From: Belnapia sp. F-4-1
GTDB taxonomy: Bacteria > Pseudomonadota > Alphaproteobacteria > Acetobacterales > Acetobacteraceae
Reading direction: 5' to 3'
Length of the DNA: 64,000 bases
Assembly (NCBI RefSeq): GCF_000802185.1
Contig: NZ_KN676113.1
Coordinates: 1,256,607 to 1,320,606, forward strand
The position numbers and the translations under genes are program-made. Within the stretch, counting starts at the first letter, position 1; each line of letters opens with the position of its first letter. The notes below the pieces were generated by a model. It did not search any database and had not been told where the DNA came from. It was given only the letters and a program-made list of their open reading frames with translations. This document shows, one piece after another, positions 23,707 through 32,245 of this stretch.

Positions 23707-24822
23707 CTAGGTCAGGACGTCCATTGGCATTCCCACCCCGTCGTCCCGCCCCATCGTCCCCAGCGTCCCAAGCCCTCGCTCATACTGCGGCGCCACGCGC
23801 AGCGCCTCCGTCCGCCCCAGCGCCGCCGCGGCATGGATCGGCCAATACGGGTCCCGCAGCAGCGCCCGCGCCAGCAGGATCAGGTCCGCCTTCCCCTCGC
23901 TGAGGATCGCCTGTGCCTGCTCAGGCTCGGTGATCATCCCGACCGCCGCGACGGCCACCCCGGCCCCGTCGCGCACCGCCTCCGCCCCCGGCACCTGGTA
24001 GCCCGGTCCGACGGGGATCGCCTGCCGCGCATCCAGCCCGCCAGAGGTCACGTCGATCATGTCCACCCCCAGCGCCTTCAGCCGCGCCGACAGCGCCACC
24101 GTCTCCGCCGTGGTCCAGCCCCCCTCCACCCAGTCGGTGTGGGAGAGCCGCACGCAAAGCGGCACCTCGTCGGGGATGGCCTCGCGCACCGCCCGTGCGC
24201 ATTCCTCGGTCAGCCGCACCCGCCCGTCGAAATCCCCGCCCCAGCCATCGTTCCGCTGGTTGGCCAGGGGCGAGAGGAACTGATGCAGCAGGTAGCCATG
24301 TGCCGCATGCAGCTCGATGAAGCGGTACCCCGCCGCGATGCTCCGCCGCGCCGCCGCCGCCGTATCGGCAACCACTTGCCCGATCTCTACATCGCTCAGC
24401 GCCCGCGGCACCGCATATCCCTGGAAGGCGGCGGCGCTCGGCCCCACCGGCACCCAGCCCGGCTCCGCCGGCCCATGCAGCCAGGCCTGCTTCCGGCTTC
24501 CCTTCCGCCCTGCATGAGCGATCTGGATGCCAGGGACGGAGCCCATGGCCGCGATCCCCTCCGCCAGCCGCCTGTGGCCGGGGATCTGCCCATCGTCCCA
24601 GATGCCAAGATCGGCCGGTGAGATGCGCCCCTCGGGCGACACCGCCGCCGCCTCGGTGATGGTCAGCCCCACCCCGCCCACGGCGCGCGAGAGCAGGTGC
24701 TGGAGGTGCCAGTCGGTCGGCTTGCCATCCTCCGCGCAGGAATACTGGCACATGGGGGAGACGCCGATGCGGTTCTTAAGCGTGACGCCACGGAGGGTGA
24801 GCGGCTCGAACAGGTCGGTCAT
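23707..24822 (-). CDS. NADH:flavin oxidoreductase, old yellow enzyme (YqjM-like)
   Basis: A 371-residue FMN-dependent ene-reductase. Recognisable parts: LFEPLTLRGVTLKNRIGVSP at the start, the MCQYSC block with the redox-sensing Cys typical of YqjM-type enzymes, and the QIAHAGRKGS substrate-site His region. Later come the GYRFIELHAAHGYLLHQFLSP signature and the AVGMIT/ILLARALLRDPYWP phosphate-binding end. It overlaps the upstream lipoprotein gene by ATGA, so they are cotranscribed. Natural substrate unknown. Confidence 0.93.
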   Translation of the reverse strand: MTDLFEPLTLRGVTLKNRIGVSPMCQYSCAEDGKPTDWHLQHLLSRAVGGVGLTITEAAAVSPEGRISPADLGIWDDGQIPGHRRLAEGIAAMGSVPGIQIAHAGRKGSRKQAWLHGPAEPGWVPVGPSAAAFQGYAVPRALSDVEIGQVVADTAAAARRSIAAGYRFIELHAAHGYLLHQFLSPLANQRNDGWGGDFDGRVRLTEECARAVREAIPDEVPLCVRLSHTDWVEGGWTTAETVALSARLKALGVDMIDVTSGGLDARQAIPVGPGYQVPGAEAVRDGAGVAVAAVGMITEPEQAQAILSEGKADLILLARALLRDPYWPIHAAAALGRTEALRVAPQYERGLGTLGTMGRDDGVGMPMDVLT

Positions 24823-25613
24823 GATAACGGACTCCAGGGGGGGCTCCACGGCGGCAACCGGCCCAGCCGGTTCTGGAACAGGGCGAACAAGACGGGTTCT
24901 CCCGCCGGCCTCGGCAGAAGATAGCCCGCGGCGTCCGCGGGGAAACGGGTCATCGTCACGCTGTCCCGCACATTCCCGCCGACCACCTCGACCACCCCCG
25001 CCCCCACCCGCACGACGATGTCGCAATGCATGGGCCGGAACCGCCCCGCATCCGCCGCCCTTTGCCGCCAGTCGCTGATCGGCACCGCCCCCCTGTCGGC
25101 GCAGAGCAGATCGCCCGGCCGCGGCGCCGCCTCGAACGGGCCGCTCGGCAGGAACGGCGCCGAGGCCGGGAAGGCCAGTGCATCCCGGATCAACGCATCG
25201 ACATAGTCGGAATGCGCGGCGGAAGGCGGAAACTCCTGCCTATCCACCCCCGCGGCCGCCAGGATGAAGGAGATGAACGCCGCCGACCAATAGGGCTCCC
25301 GCCACAACCCCTGGCCTCCCACCCCGCCGATTGCCTCCGCATAAAGCGCCCGGTTCCGCTCGATCGCTCCCTCGTCCCTCGGTACCGCCCGCCAGTAAGC
25401 CAGCACGCGGGGGAAATTCGACGGGTCGCTCTCCGCCCCGCTGGAGGTGCCGGGCGCCCCTACCTCCACCACCACGCTGCCCCATTCCGCCCATTCGCCG
25501 AGCGCGATCCGGACCATCCGCTCCCGCGCCGCGGGCGGATAGGGCAGCGGCGCGGCGCGGGGCGGCGCCACCGCACAGGCCCCGAGCAGCAGCAGAAGCA
25601 GGATCGATCGCAT
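24819..25613 (-). CDS. DUF2272 lipoprotein, possible peptidoglycan or surface amidase-like protein
   Basis: A 264-residue protein with a lipoprotein signal (SILLLLLLGACAV, lipid Cys near 13). The mature part has the DUF2272 pattern: GEWAEWGSVVVE, WREPYWSAAFISFILAAAGV, a DYVDALI helix and a PGDLLCADR / MHCDIVVRVG pair that looks like a CHAP/NlpC-like hydrolase core (Cys and His). It is the first gene of a two-gene unit with the flavin oxidoreductase. The domain assignment is moderately sure; the hydrolase role is inference. Confidence 0.75.
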   Translation of the reverse strand: MRSILLLLLLGACAVAPPRAAPLPYPPAARERMVRIALGEWAEWGSVVVEVGAPGTSSGAESDPSNFPRVLAYWRAVPRDEGAIERNRALYAEAIGGVGGQGLWREPYWSAAFISFILAAAGVDRQEFPPSAAHSDYVDALIRDALAFPASAPFLPSGPFEAAPRPGDLLCADRGAVPISDWRQRAADAGRFRPMHCDIVVRVGAGVVEVVGGNVRDSVTMTRFPADAAGYLLPRPAGEPVLFALFQNRLGRLPPWSPPWSPLS

Positions 25614-25658
25614 GCCCCCCTGTAGCGCAACGAGCCCCCCTTCCATAGGCTCCGACGG

Positions 25659-27092
25659 ATGAGCGACACCCCCTCCGGCCGCCTCTTCTTCCAGAGTGAG
25701 ACCTTCCGCGTGGAAGCCTCGAGCGCCCGCGTCCGCCACCCTCGCGTCACCGGCCGCAGCCTGACCGAGCCGGCGTGTGAGGTGCCGATCCACGCCGAAT
25801 GCGACGTGCTGGTCGTCGGCGGCGGCCCGGCCGGCACCGCCGCTGCCGTCGCCGCTGCCCGCCTCGGCGCCCGGACGATGCTGATCGAGCGCTACAACCA
25901 TCTCGGCGGCCTCTCCACCGGCGGCCTCGTCATCTGGATCGACCGCATGACCGATTGGTCCGGCCAGCTCGTGATCCGTGGCTTTGCCCAGGAATTCCTG
26001 GCCCGCATGCCGCTGGACGCCATCGCCGGCCCGCCGCGCGAGGCCTGGGGCAGCCGCGACGCCGCGACCGCCGCCTGGTGGGCGCTCCGCACCGCCGCCT
26101 TCCACGGTACCATCACCCACTCCCCGACGGCCGATCCCGAATGGATGAAGGCCACAGCACTTGAGATGGTCCTCGAAGCCGGCGCCGAGCCGCTCTTCCA
26201 CGCCTGGGGCGCCCAGCCGGTGATGGAGGGCGATGCCGTCCGCGGCACCATCTTTGAGAGCAAGCAGGGCCGCCGTGCCATCCTTGCCAAGGTCGTGGTG
26301 GACGCGACCGGCGATGGCGACCTCCTCCACCGTGCCGGCGCCAGCTGCTCCGACGACATCGAGGAGGGTGACATCCACCACGCCATAAACACGAGCTGGA
26401 TGTTCGGCGGCGTCGACATGGAGGCCTGGCTGCGCTGGAGGGCCGAGCAGCCGCAGCAATTTGCCGACTTCCTCCAGCGCGGGCGGGCGGCGCATGGCCA
26501 GTTCGAGAAGGCCTTCGTCTCCTGGCGGAATGATGTCGCCCTGTTCATGGGCCCGCGCATGACCGGCTTCTCGGCCGTCGCCGTGGACGACCTGACGGAG
26601 GTGGAGATCCGCAGCCACCGCCTGATGCTGGCCCACCTGGAATTCTATCGCGCCCACGCCCCCGGCTTTGCCGGTGCCTGGCCGCTGCTGAGCGCCCCCC
26701 AGATTGGCGTCCGCCATGGCCGTCGCCTTGTCGGCATGGATGCCGTGACACGGGCGATGTGGGACGGTCGCATATCCCCGGACGAGATCGGCGTCTCCCC
26801 ACCGCTCTCGCCTCGCTTCCTTAATGTCTCGATCCCATACGGCGCTCTTGTCCCGACGCAACTCGACGGCCTGCTCGCTCCCGGCCGCCACCTGTCCTGC
26901 GACGCCACCAGCCACTCCTTCCTGCGGGAGATTCCGCAATGCTGGCTCACCGGGCAGGCTGCCGGCATCGCTGCCGCCCTTTCCGCCGACCGGGGCGTCG
27001 CGCCACGATCGCTACCGGTACGAGACGTGCAGCGGATGCTGCTCGCCCATGGCGGGTATCTGTCGTCAGAAACAACCGCCGCGGCTGCATAA
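25659..27092 (+). CDS. FAD-dependent oxidoreductase (FAD_oxidored family)
   Basis: A 477-residue flavoprotein. The dinucleotide-binding motif DVLVVGGGPAGTAAAVAAAR is at about 49-68, with ERYNHLGGLSTGG following as in the FAD-dependent family that includes fumarate-reductase-like and pyridine-nucleotide relatives. A second FAD contact is VVVDATGDGDLLHRAG near 210-225. The late GLLAPGRHLSCDATSH and GQAAGIAAALSA segments complete the family pattern. No signal peptide. It is divergent from the DUF2272 gene. The reaction is unknown. Confidence 0.82.
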   Translation: MSDTPSGRLFFQSETFRVEASSARVRHPRVTGRSLTEPACEVPIHAECDVLVVGGGPAGTAAAVAAARLGARTMLIERYNHLGGLSTGGLVIWIDRMTDWSGQLVIRGFAQEFLARMPLDAIAGPPREAWGSRDAATAAWWALRTAAFHGTITHSPTADPEWMKATALEMVLEAGAEPLFHAWGAQPVMEGDAVRGTIFESKQGRRAILAKVVVDATGDGDLLHRAGASCSDDIEEGDIHHAINTSWMFGGVDMEAWLRWRAEQPQQFADFLQRGRAAHGQFEKAFVSWRNDVALFMGPRMTGFSAVAVDDLTEVEIRSHRLMLAHLEFYRAHAPGFAGAWPLLSAPQIGVRHGRRLVGMDAVTRAMWDGRISPDEIGVSPPLSPRFLNVSIPYGALVPTQLDGLLAPGRHLSCDATSHSFLREIPQCWLTGQAAGIAAALSADRGVAPRSLPVRDVQRMLLAHGGYLSSETTAAAA

Positions 27093-27466
27093 AACATAAA
27101 TTAACTTGAGTTAATGAAAAGCCCATGTTCACGTTATCGTGATTGCGTATACTGTCCCTCGTTCAGGCCGTGGCCTTGGACGTCTCCTCCCAGTGATCTG
27201 TGCCGCAACCTGGGGTTGGGTACCTGATCGCCACTTCGGGCCGGTTGATCGCGGGTGTCACGCCCGCCGTCACCGGCCCGCTTTTTTTCCAGCCTTCCGA
27301 GAATGGCCCTTGGCTTCCACTAAGCCGCCGGCAGGCCGCCTACCGCGTGCAGGCTGCCGGGGATAGGCTGTGCTGAAGCGAAGGCTGTCCAGGAGGATGC
27401 CTCCTCGGTGACGGCGTCGAGCCCCTTTCAGCCGGGCTTCGAATGCGCAGGAGAGGGACGGCCAGG
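27093..27466 (+). promoter_or_regulatory. AT-rich regulatory spacer with two palindromes and an intrinsic terminator
   Basis: No protein gene is supported. TTAACT-TG-AGTTAA (27101-27114) and TCACG-TTAT-CGTGA (27129-27142) are palindromes in an AT-rich patch, followed by TATACT at 27147-27152 that could be a -10 box. CGGGCCGGT (27237-27245) pairs with ACCGGCCCG (27272-27280), enclosing a smaller GCGGG/CCCGC hairpin, and is followed by seven Ts (27282-27288). The transcript between is either the end of the FAD gene mRNA, a leader of dhaKL or a small RNA. Confidence 0.5.
27237..27288 (+). terminator. Intrinsic terminator in the dhaKL upstream region
   Basis: A 9-bp stem (27237-27245 with 27272-27280) holds a nested hairpin and leads directly to C plus seven Ts. 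It is one of the clearest intrinsic terminators in the window, yet it sits 145 bases after the FAD gene and 178 bases before dhaKL. Confidence 0.8.
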
Positions 27467-29176
27467 ATGAAGAAGTTTCTCAACGACCCTCGCCGCGTGG
27501 TGCGCGAGATGCTCGAAGGCGAGGTGGACCTGCACCCCGGCCAGGCCCTGTTGCGGGACGAGGATGTGGTGGTGCGCGTCGGCCTGCCCGAACCTGCTGC
27601 GCGCGGCGTGGCCGTGCTCTCGGGCGGCGGCAGCGGGCATGAGCCGGCCCATGCGGGTTATGTCGGGGCGGGCATGCTGCACGCGGCCGTCGCGGGCGAC
27701 GTCTTCACCTCGCCCGGTGTCGACGCGGTGCTGGCCGCCATCCGCGCCGCGGCCGGGCCCGCCGGCGCGGTGCTGATCGTGAAGAACTACACCGGCGACC
27801 GGCTGAATTTCGGCCTCGCCGCCGAGCTGGCCCGCGCCGAGGGCATCCCGGCCGAAGTGGTGGTGGTCGCCGATGACGTGGCACTGCGCGACACGGTGGA
27901 GCCCGCGCGGCGACGCGGCATCGCCGGCACCGTGCTGGTGCACAAGGTGGCCGGCGCCGCCGCCGCGGCCGGCCTGCCGCTGGAGGCGGTGGCGGCGGAG
28001 GCCCGCGCCGCCGCGGCGGCGGTCGGCAGTATGGGCGTCGCGCTCGGCGCCTGCACCGTCCCCGCCGCGGGCCGCCCCGCCTTCTCCCTCGGCGAGCAGG
28101 AGGTGGAACTGGGCCTCGGCATCCATGGCGAACAGGGCGTGCGCCGCGTCTCCCTGCGCCCTGCGGACGCGCTGGTACAGGAGATGCTCGACACCATCCT
28201 GGCCGACGCCGTCCTGCGCGGGGGCGAGCGCGTGGCACTGCTAGTGAACGGCCTCGGCGGCACCCCGCCGATGGAGCTGGCCTTGGTGGCCCGCAGCGCC
28301 CTCGCCCTGTTGCGGGCGCGCGGGCTGGTCGTGAAGCGCGCCTGGTGCGGCAACCTGCTCACCGCGCTGGAGATGCCTGGCGCCTCGCTGACCGTGATGC
28401 GGGTGGATGACGGAATGCTGGCGCGGCTGGACGCGCCGACCGAGGCTCCCGCCTGGCCCGGCAGCGGCCGGATCACGCCCACCCGGCAGCTGGTCGGCAC
28501 CGCCGCCGCGCAGGTGGCCGAGGCGGTCCGCCCGGCGACGCCCGCGGGCGAGGTGGTGCGCCGTGCCGCCCTCGCCGCCGCCACCGCGCTGGAGGGGGCC
28601 GAGGCGCGGCTGACCGCGCTCGACAGTGCCGCCGGAGACGGCGACCTCGGCATCAGCATGTCGCGTGGCGCTGCAGCCCTGCGCGCCCTGCCGGGGTCCG
28701 CCTGGGCCGAGGCGCCGACGGCCTTGGCGCGCATGGGAGAGGCGTTGCGACGCGCCATCGCCGGCAGCTCCGGCCCCTTCTACGCCACGGCGCTGCTGCG
28801 CGCGGCCCGTGCCCTGCCAGCCGCACCATCGCCCGCCGATTGGTCCGCCGCTCTGGCCGCCGGCGTGGACGCGATCGCGGAGCTGGGCGGCGCGAAGCCC
28901 GGCGACCGCACCATGCTGGACGCGCTGCATGCTGCCGCAGAGGCCTTCGCCCAGGCGCTGGCGGCCGGGCAGGCGCCCACCTCGGCCTGGGAGGAAGCGG
29001 TGCAAGCCGCGCGGGCTGGTGCGGAGGCCACCGCCTCCATGCGCCCGCGCCTGGGCCGTGCCAGCTATCTTGGCGACCGCGCCCTCGGCACGCCGGATGC
29101 CGGTGCGGCCGCGGCCGTGGTCTGGCTGGAAGCCCTGGCGCCGGATCAGGCGCGTGACGCAGAAACGAGGGAGTAA
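27467..29176 (+). CDS. ATP-dependent dihydroxyacetone kinase (DhaK-DhaL fusion)
   Basis: A 569-residue two-domain kinase. The DhaK part (1-330) has SGGGSGHEPAHAGYVGAGML (about 47-66) and the substrate-binding His in GLGIHGEQG (His220), which forms a hemiaminal with dihydroxyacetone in this family. The DhaL part (about 360-565) has the nucleotide/Mg loop DSAAGDGDLGISMSRG. It reads GDGDLG where GDGDHG is more usual. The fused layout is the single-chain ATP-using type rather than the PTS-dependent three-protein type. ATG 27467 follows CCAGG. Confidence 0.92.
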   Translation: MKKFLNDPRRVVREMLEGEVDLHPGQALLRDEDVVVRVGLPEPAARGVAVLSGGGSGHEPAHAGYVGAGMLHAAVAGDVFTSPGVDAVLAAIRAAAGPAGAVLIVKNYTGDRLNFGLAAELARAEGIPAEVVVVADDVALRDTVEPARRRGIAGTVLVHKVAGAAAAAGLPLEAVAAEARAAAAAVGSMGVALGACTVPAAGRPAFSLGEQEVELGLGIHGEQGVRRVSLRPADALVQEMLDTILADAVLRGGERVALLVNGLGGTPPMELALVARSALALLRARGLVVKRAWCGNLLTALEMPGASLTVMRVDDGMLARLDAPTEAPAWPGSGRITPTRQLVGTAAAQVAEAVRPATPAGEVVRRAALAAATALEGAEARLTALDSAAGDGDLGISMSRGAAALRALPGSAWAEAPTALARMGEALRRAIAGSSGPFYATALLRAARALPAAPSPADWSAALAAGVDAIAELGGAKPGDRTMLDALHAAAEAFAQALAAGQAPTSAWEEAVQAARAGAEATASMRPRLGRASYLGDRALGTPDAGAAAAVVWLEALAPDQARDAETRE

Positions 29177-29517
29177 CCACGCCATCCCGCACCGCCCAAG
29201 GCTGGACAGGCCCCGGCAGCAGGCGATGCGTGACGAGATATCTGCGCCTCCTCCCCTGCCCTCGCCGCGCTGGAACCGGCACGCCGCGGCGCTTCTTCGG
29301 CCGGCACAACCTTGGCAGCCGCAACAGCACGGACATCAGGACCGCAATCATCATCGGTACCTGCACGCCAGCCGAATGCGCCAACGACTTCGCCACCGCC
29401 AAGTCTGGCGCAAACCGATGATGAACGCTCCGGGCCGCCTATCCTGGGCACCAGCCTTGGAGAATCACAGCATGCGCGTCCCTTGCGGCATCACCAAAGC
29501 GACCAGACGGGAATGCC
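29177..29517. other. 341-base spacer without a supported gene
   Basis: No reading frame on either strand looks like a real protein and I see no strong hairpin or promoter. Codon statistics are mixed, unlike the flanking genes, so this may be degraded coding sequence of unknown origin. Confidence 0.4.
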
Positions 29518-29889
29518 ATGAAGGATGACGCAGGACATCGAGGCGCGGATCGCAGGCCCGCCGGTCCTGAACAGCCCCGTACACCCGACGGACGCTACTT
29601 CGTGGTGCGTGGCCGGTTGTGGCGGCTGAGCAACCCGGCACTCGACCCGGCGGAGCGCGAGCGGCTGGTGCAGCAACTGATGACCGCCCGCCATGCTGTC
29701 CGGATGGCGAAAGGCGATCCCGACGCACTCCGTGCCGCGCGGTCGAGCGTCGACGCAGCAAAGCGGGCCCTTGGTGAGCGCGGACCGCCTTGGTGGACGG
29801 ACGGCGCCCCTGACTACAACCGGCGCCTGGTTGGAAACACGCCCTATGCCGGCTGGTTCGAAACCGTCTCCGCCAAGGACACCGGTTGA
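29518..29889 (+). CDS. Small conserved hypothetical protein, probably frameshifted near the start
   Basis: A 123-residue frame whose body (from RTPDGRYFVVRGRLWRLSN to RGPPWWTDGAPDYNRR) looks like a widespread small alphaproteobacterial protein of unknown role. It has a charged helical middle (ERERLVQQLMTARHAV). The first 20 residues are atypical. In another frame, ATG 29525 opens MTQDIEARIAGPPVLNSP, which reads like a natural N-terminus and would join at the C-run 29575-29578 if one C were restored. Either a frameshift mutation, a sequencing error or coincidence. Confidence 0.6.
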   Translation: MKDDAGHRGADRRPAGPEQPRTPDGRYFVVRGRLWRLSNPALDPAERERLVQQLMTARHAVRMAKGDPDALRAARSSVDAAKRALGERGPPWWTDGAPDYNRRLVGNTPYAGWFETVSAKDTG

Positions 29890-29901
29890 TTCGGCCGCCA
29901 C

Positions 29902-31386
29902 TCAGATTGGCAGCTTCGTGGTGAGGTAGGGATCGACGGGAGGCCTTTCGGGCACCGTCAGCCGGAACGTCGGGCGGGATGCGGCGGCAGCAATCCATTC
30001 CGGGCCGCTTGGCCGCTCGCGGATCGAGCGATCGGTGCGGGTCGAGACTAGCCCATAGATTGGACGGTCGCCATAACCGGGGGCGGCATCGCCGAACGCC
30101 CAGGCAAGGTTGCCGTAAGTCGATGGGTCACGGCCATCGAGACTCAGCCGGTCGTTCAGGTAGCAGGCGGTGGCCCAACCCGTCTCGGGATCCGGGGTCA
30201 TCGCAATCAGCCTTTTCGCCCAATACATGCGCAGGTTGTTGTGCATCCAGCCGTCAAGCAGGTACTGCTTCTGGCACGCATTCCATGTTTCGTCGGCTGT
30301 TTCGCCGTGAACCAACGCACCGAGCGTCTCGAGATGCGGCCGCGGTTCCGACGCATGGGCCTGAAGCGTTGCCCGGGCCCATTTCGGCACGCGGGCATAG
30401 CTCTCCGGAACGGGCAGGCTGCGGGCCTTGTAGTGAAACCACTCGCGCCAGCTGAGAAGCTCGTCGGCGAATTTGGCTCGGCTTGCATCCGCCACATCCG
30501 CCTGCGCGATCGCGGCCATGATCTCGCGCGGACCCACCATGCCGAAGTGAAGGTAAGGCGAGAGCGTCGACGCCCCTTCCGGGCGCCGCGCGTCGTTTCG
30601 TGCATCCGCATAGGCCGGCAGGACCTCGTCGCGCAGGCGGGATAGGCGCAGCAGAACCTCGGCCCGCGTCGGCGGGAACATCGCGCTGGGCGGGAGCGCA
30701 TGGTCGATCGCGCAGGATGCAACGAGGGCGTCGATGGCCGCGTCGTCCATCGGGCCAAGATGGTCAGGCTCGTAGGGTAGTGGCCCCCCGTAGGGCGCGA
30801 CCAATGGTTCTTCGTCTGTCCACTCTCGCCACGCATCGCGCAGCTTCTCGTGGCGACGACGAAAGGCGGAGGTAGTGCCGACGCCCTGTTCCAATGCAGC
30901 GGGTGGCACGAGGCACGCAGCGTTCACCGCGAAGACGGCCGTGCCGGTTTTCGCGGCAACCCGTTCGGCCTGCCACTGTGCGACGAAGGCAGGCTGGTCC
31001 TCCAGCACGAGCGCGGCGGCTGGCGCGGCAAGCCGATAGACCAAGCCCTTCTCGCGCTTAGCCGCCCGGTCGACATATTGCACGCAGGCGAGGCCGCGCT
31101 CTGCGCAGCCGCGCGCCACATCACGGCTGGCGCCCAAGGCAAAGCGGTGCAGCCTGTCGGATGCGAAGGGATAATCCTCACGGAGGCCGTGGTAAACAAG
31201 CACCGGGAGGCCAAGCTCATTGCCGAGCCGCACGGCCGCGTCGATGACCGGGTTATCAAAGGCACGCAACGCTTGCTGCAGCCAGCAAAGGATGTACGGA
31301 CCATCTCGCAACGGCGCGCCGTTGAGCGGGCGGACACGCGGAGCGTCGCTCCAGGTCGCCAAGGACATGGGCAAGGAACTCATCAT
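29902..31386 (-). CDS. Class II deoxyribodipyrimidine photolyase
   Basis: A 494-residue light-driven DNA repair enzyme that reverses cyclobutane pyrimidine dimers using FADH-. The N-terminal antenna-binding domain starts at about residue 30 (YILCWLQQALRAFDNP, typical of class II). The FAD domain holds LSPYLHFGMVGPREI, ELLSWREWFHYK, WNACQKQYLLDGWMHNNLRM and the strongly conserved YLNDRLSLDGRDPSTYGNLA. The ATG at 31386 follows GGAGGAG on the minus strand. IS3 debris begins within about 65 bases of its start, so its promoter may have been replaced. Confidence 0.9.
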   Translation of the reverse strand: MMSSLPMSLATWSDAPRVRPLNGAPLRDGPYILCWLQQALRAFDNPVIDAAVRLGNELGLPVLVYHGLREDYPFASDRLHRFALGASRDVARGCAERGLACVQYVDRAAKREKGLVYRLAAPAAALVLEDQPAFVAQWQAERVAAKTGTAVFAVNAACLVPPAALEQGVGTTSAFRRRHEKLRDAWREWTDEEPLVAPYGGPLPYEPDHLGPMDDAAIDALVASCAIDHALPPSAMFPPTRAEVLLRLSRLRDEVLPAYADARNDARRPEGASTLSPYLHFGMVGPREIMAAIAQADVADASRAKFADELLSWREWFHYKARSLPVPESYARVPKWARATLQAHASEPRPHLETLGALVHGETADETWNACQKQYLLDGWMHNNLRMYWAKRLIAMTPDPETGWATACYLNDRLSLDGRDPSTYGNLAWAFGDAAPGYGDRPIYGLVSTRTDRSIRERPSGPEWIAAAASRPTFRLTVPERPPVDPYLTTKLPI

Positions 31387-31449
31387 CGCTCCTCCAGCGG
31401 ATCACGCTGAATCAGGTCGGGGAGACTGCAACGGCAACGCTCGTGGGAC

Positions 31450-31800
31450 GGAAGAGATCATCTGTTCAGACAGCGGCCCCAACTTCGTGGCCAAGGCAGC
31501 GCAGGACTGGATTACCAGCGTTGGCGCGCGGACGGCCTACATCGAGCCCAGGAGCCCCTGGGAGAGCGGCTATGTCGAGTCCTTCAACGGCAAGCTCCGG
31601 GACGGGCGGCTGGACTGCGAGGTGCTCAAGACGCTCAAAGGGGCTCAGGTGCTGATCGGGCAATGGCGCCAGCACTTCGACACCGTAAGGCCACATAGGG
31701 CTCTCGGCTTTCGGCCACCTGCACCGGAGGTGGCCCTGCCCCTGCTGCTTCGCCGCCCGAACCTAACCGGATCAGCAGCGCCTGCCGTTAAGGTGACGCG
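31450..31800 (+). mobile_element. IS3-family transposase C-terminal fragment
   Basis: The reading frame contains the end of an IS3 OrfB integrase core: ICSDSGPNFVAKAAQDW (second Asp), PRSPWESGYVESFNGKLRD (catalytic Glu) and RPHRALGFRPPAPEVALP. The first half of OrfB and all of OrfA are missing, so it cannot transpose. It lies just upstream of the photolyase start and ahead of a second, different IS3 fragment. Confidence 0.85.
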
Positions 31801-31868
31801 GCGAAAGTGGTCCGGCTCTGGTGTTGGTTTTTCGGCGGGTTTTCTCATGACGGATGTGGAGATCGGCC

Positions 31869-32245
31869 ATGGAGCGGCGGTTCTCGGTGGAGCGGATCGT
31901 GGCGGTGCTGAAGTAGGCCGAGTTGGGCCTGCCGGTGGCCGAGCTGACCCGTAAGCTCGGTATCTCGGAACAAACCTTCTACCGCTGGAAGAAGCAGTAT
32001 GCCGGGCTGGAGACGGGTCAGGGCCGTGCGTTGGAGCAGCTGACCGAGGAGAATGCCCCGCTGAAGCGGCCGGAGCGAAGCTCAGCCTCGACTGGACCGT
32101 CTTGCAGGACGTCCTGTCAAAAAAAATTTCCCCGGCCATCGCTCATGAAGGAGGTTGTGGCTATGTGGCGCGGAGCCACGGCACCAGCGAGCGCCGGGCC
32201 TGTACCTCGACACGCCAGCACCGAGCGACGCCGCGCAAACCGAGC
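31869..32245 (+). mobile_element. Truncated IS3-family left end (OrfA and start of OrfB) joined to selB
   Basis: ATG 31869 opens an IS3 OrfA (MERRFSVERIVAVLK) interrupted by TAG at 31914-31916, probably from CAG. It continues with GLPVAELTRKLGISEQTFYRWKKQY, the OrfA helix-turn-helix. The start of OrfB follows out of frame, reading ARSHGTSERRAC in one frame. Similarity stops at about 32245, where selB sequence begins. The same OrfB start occurs on the minus strand at about 40120-40248. Confidence 0.8.
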
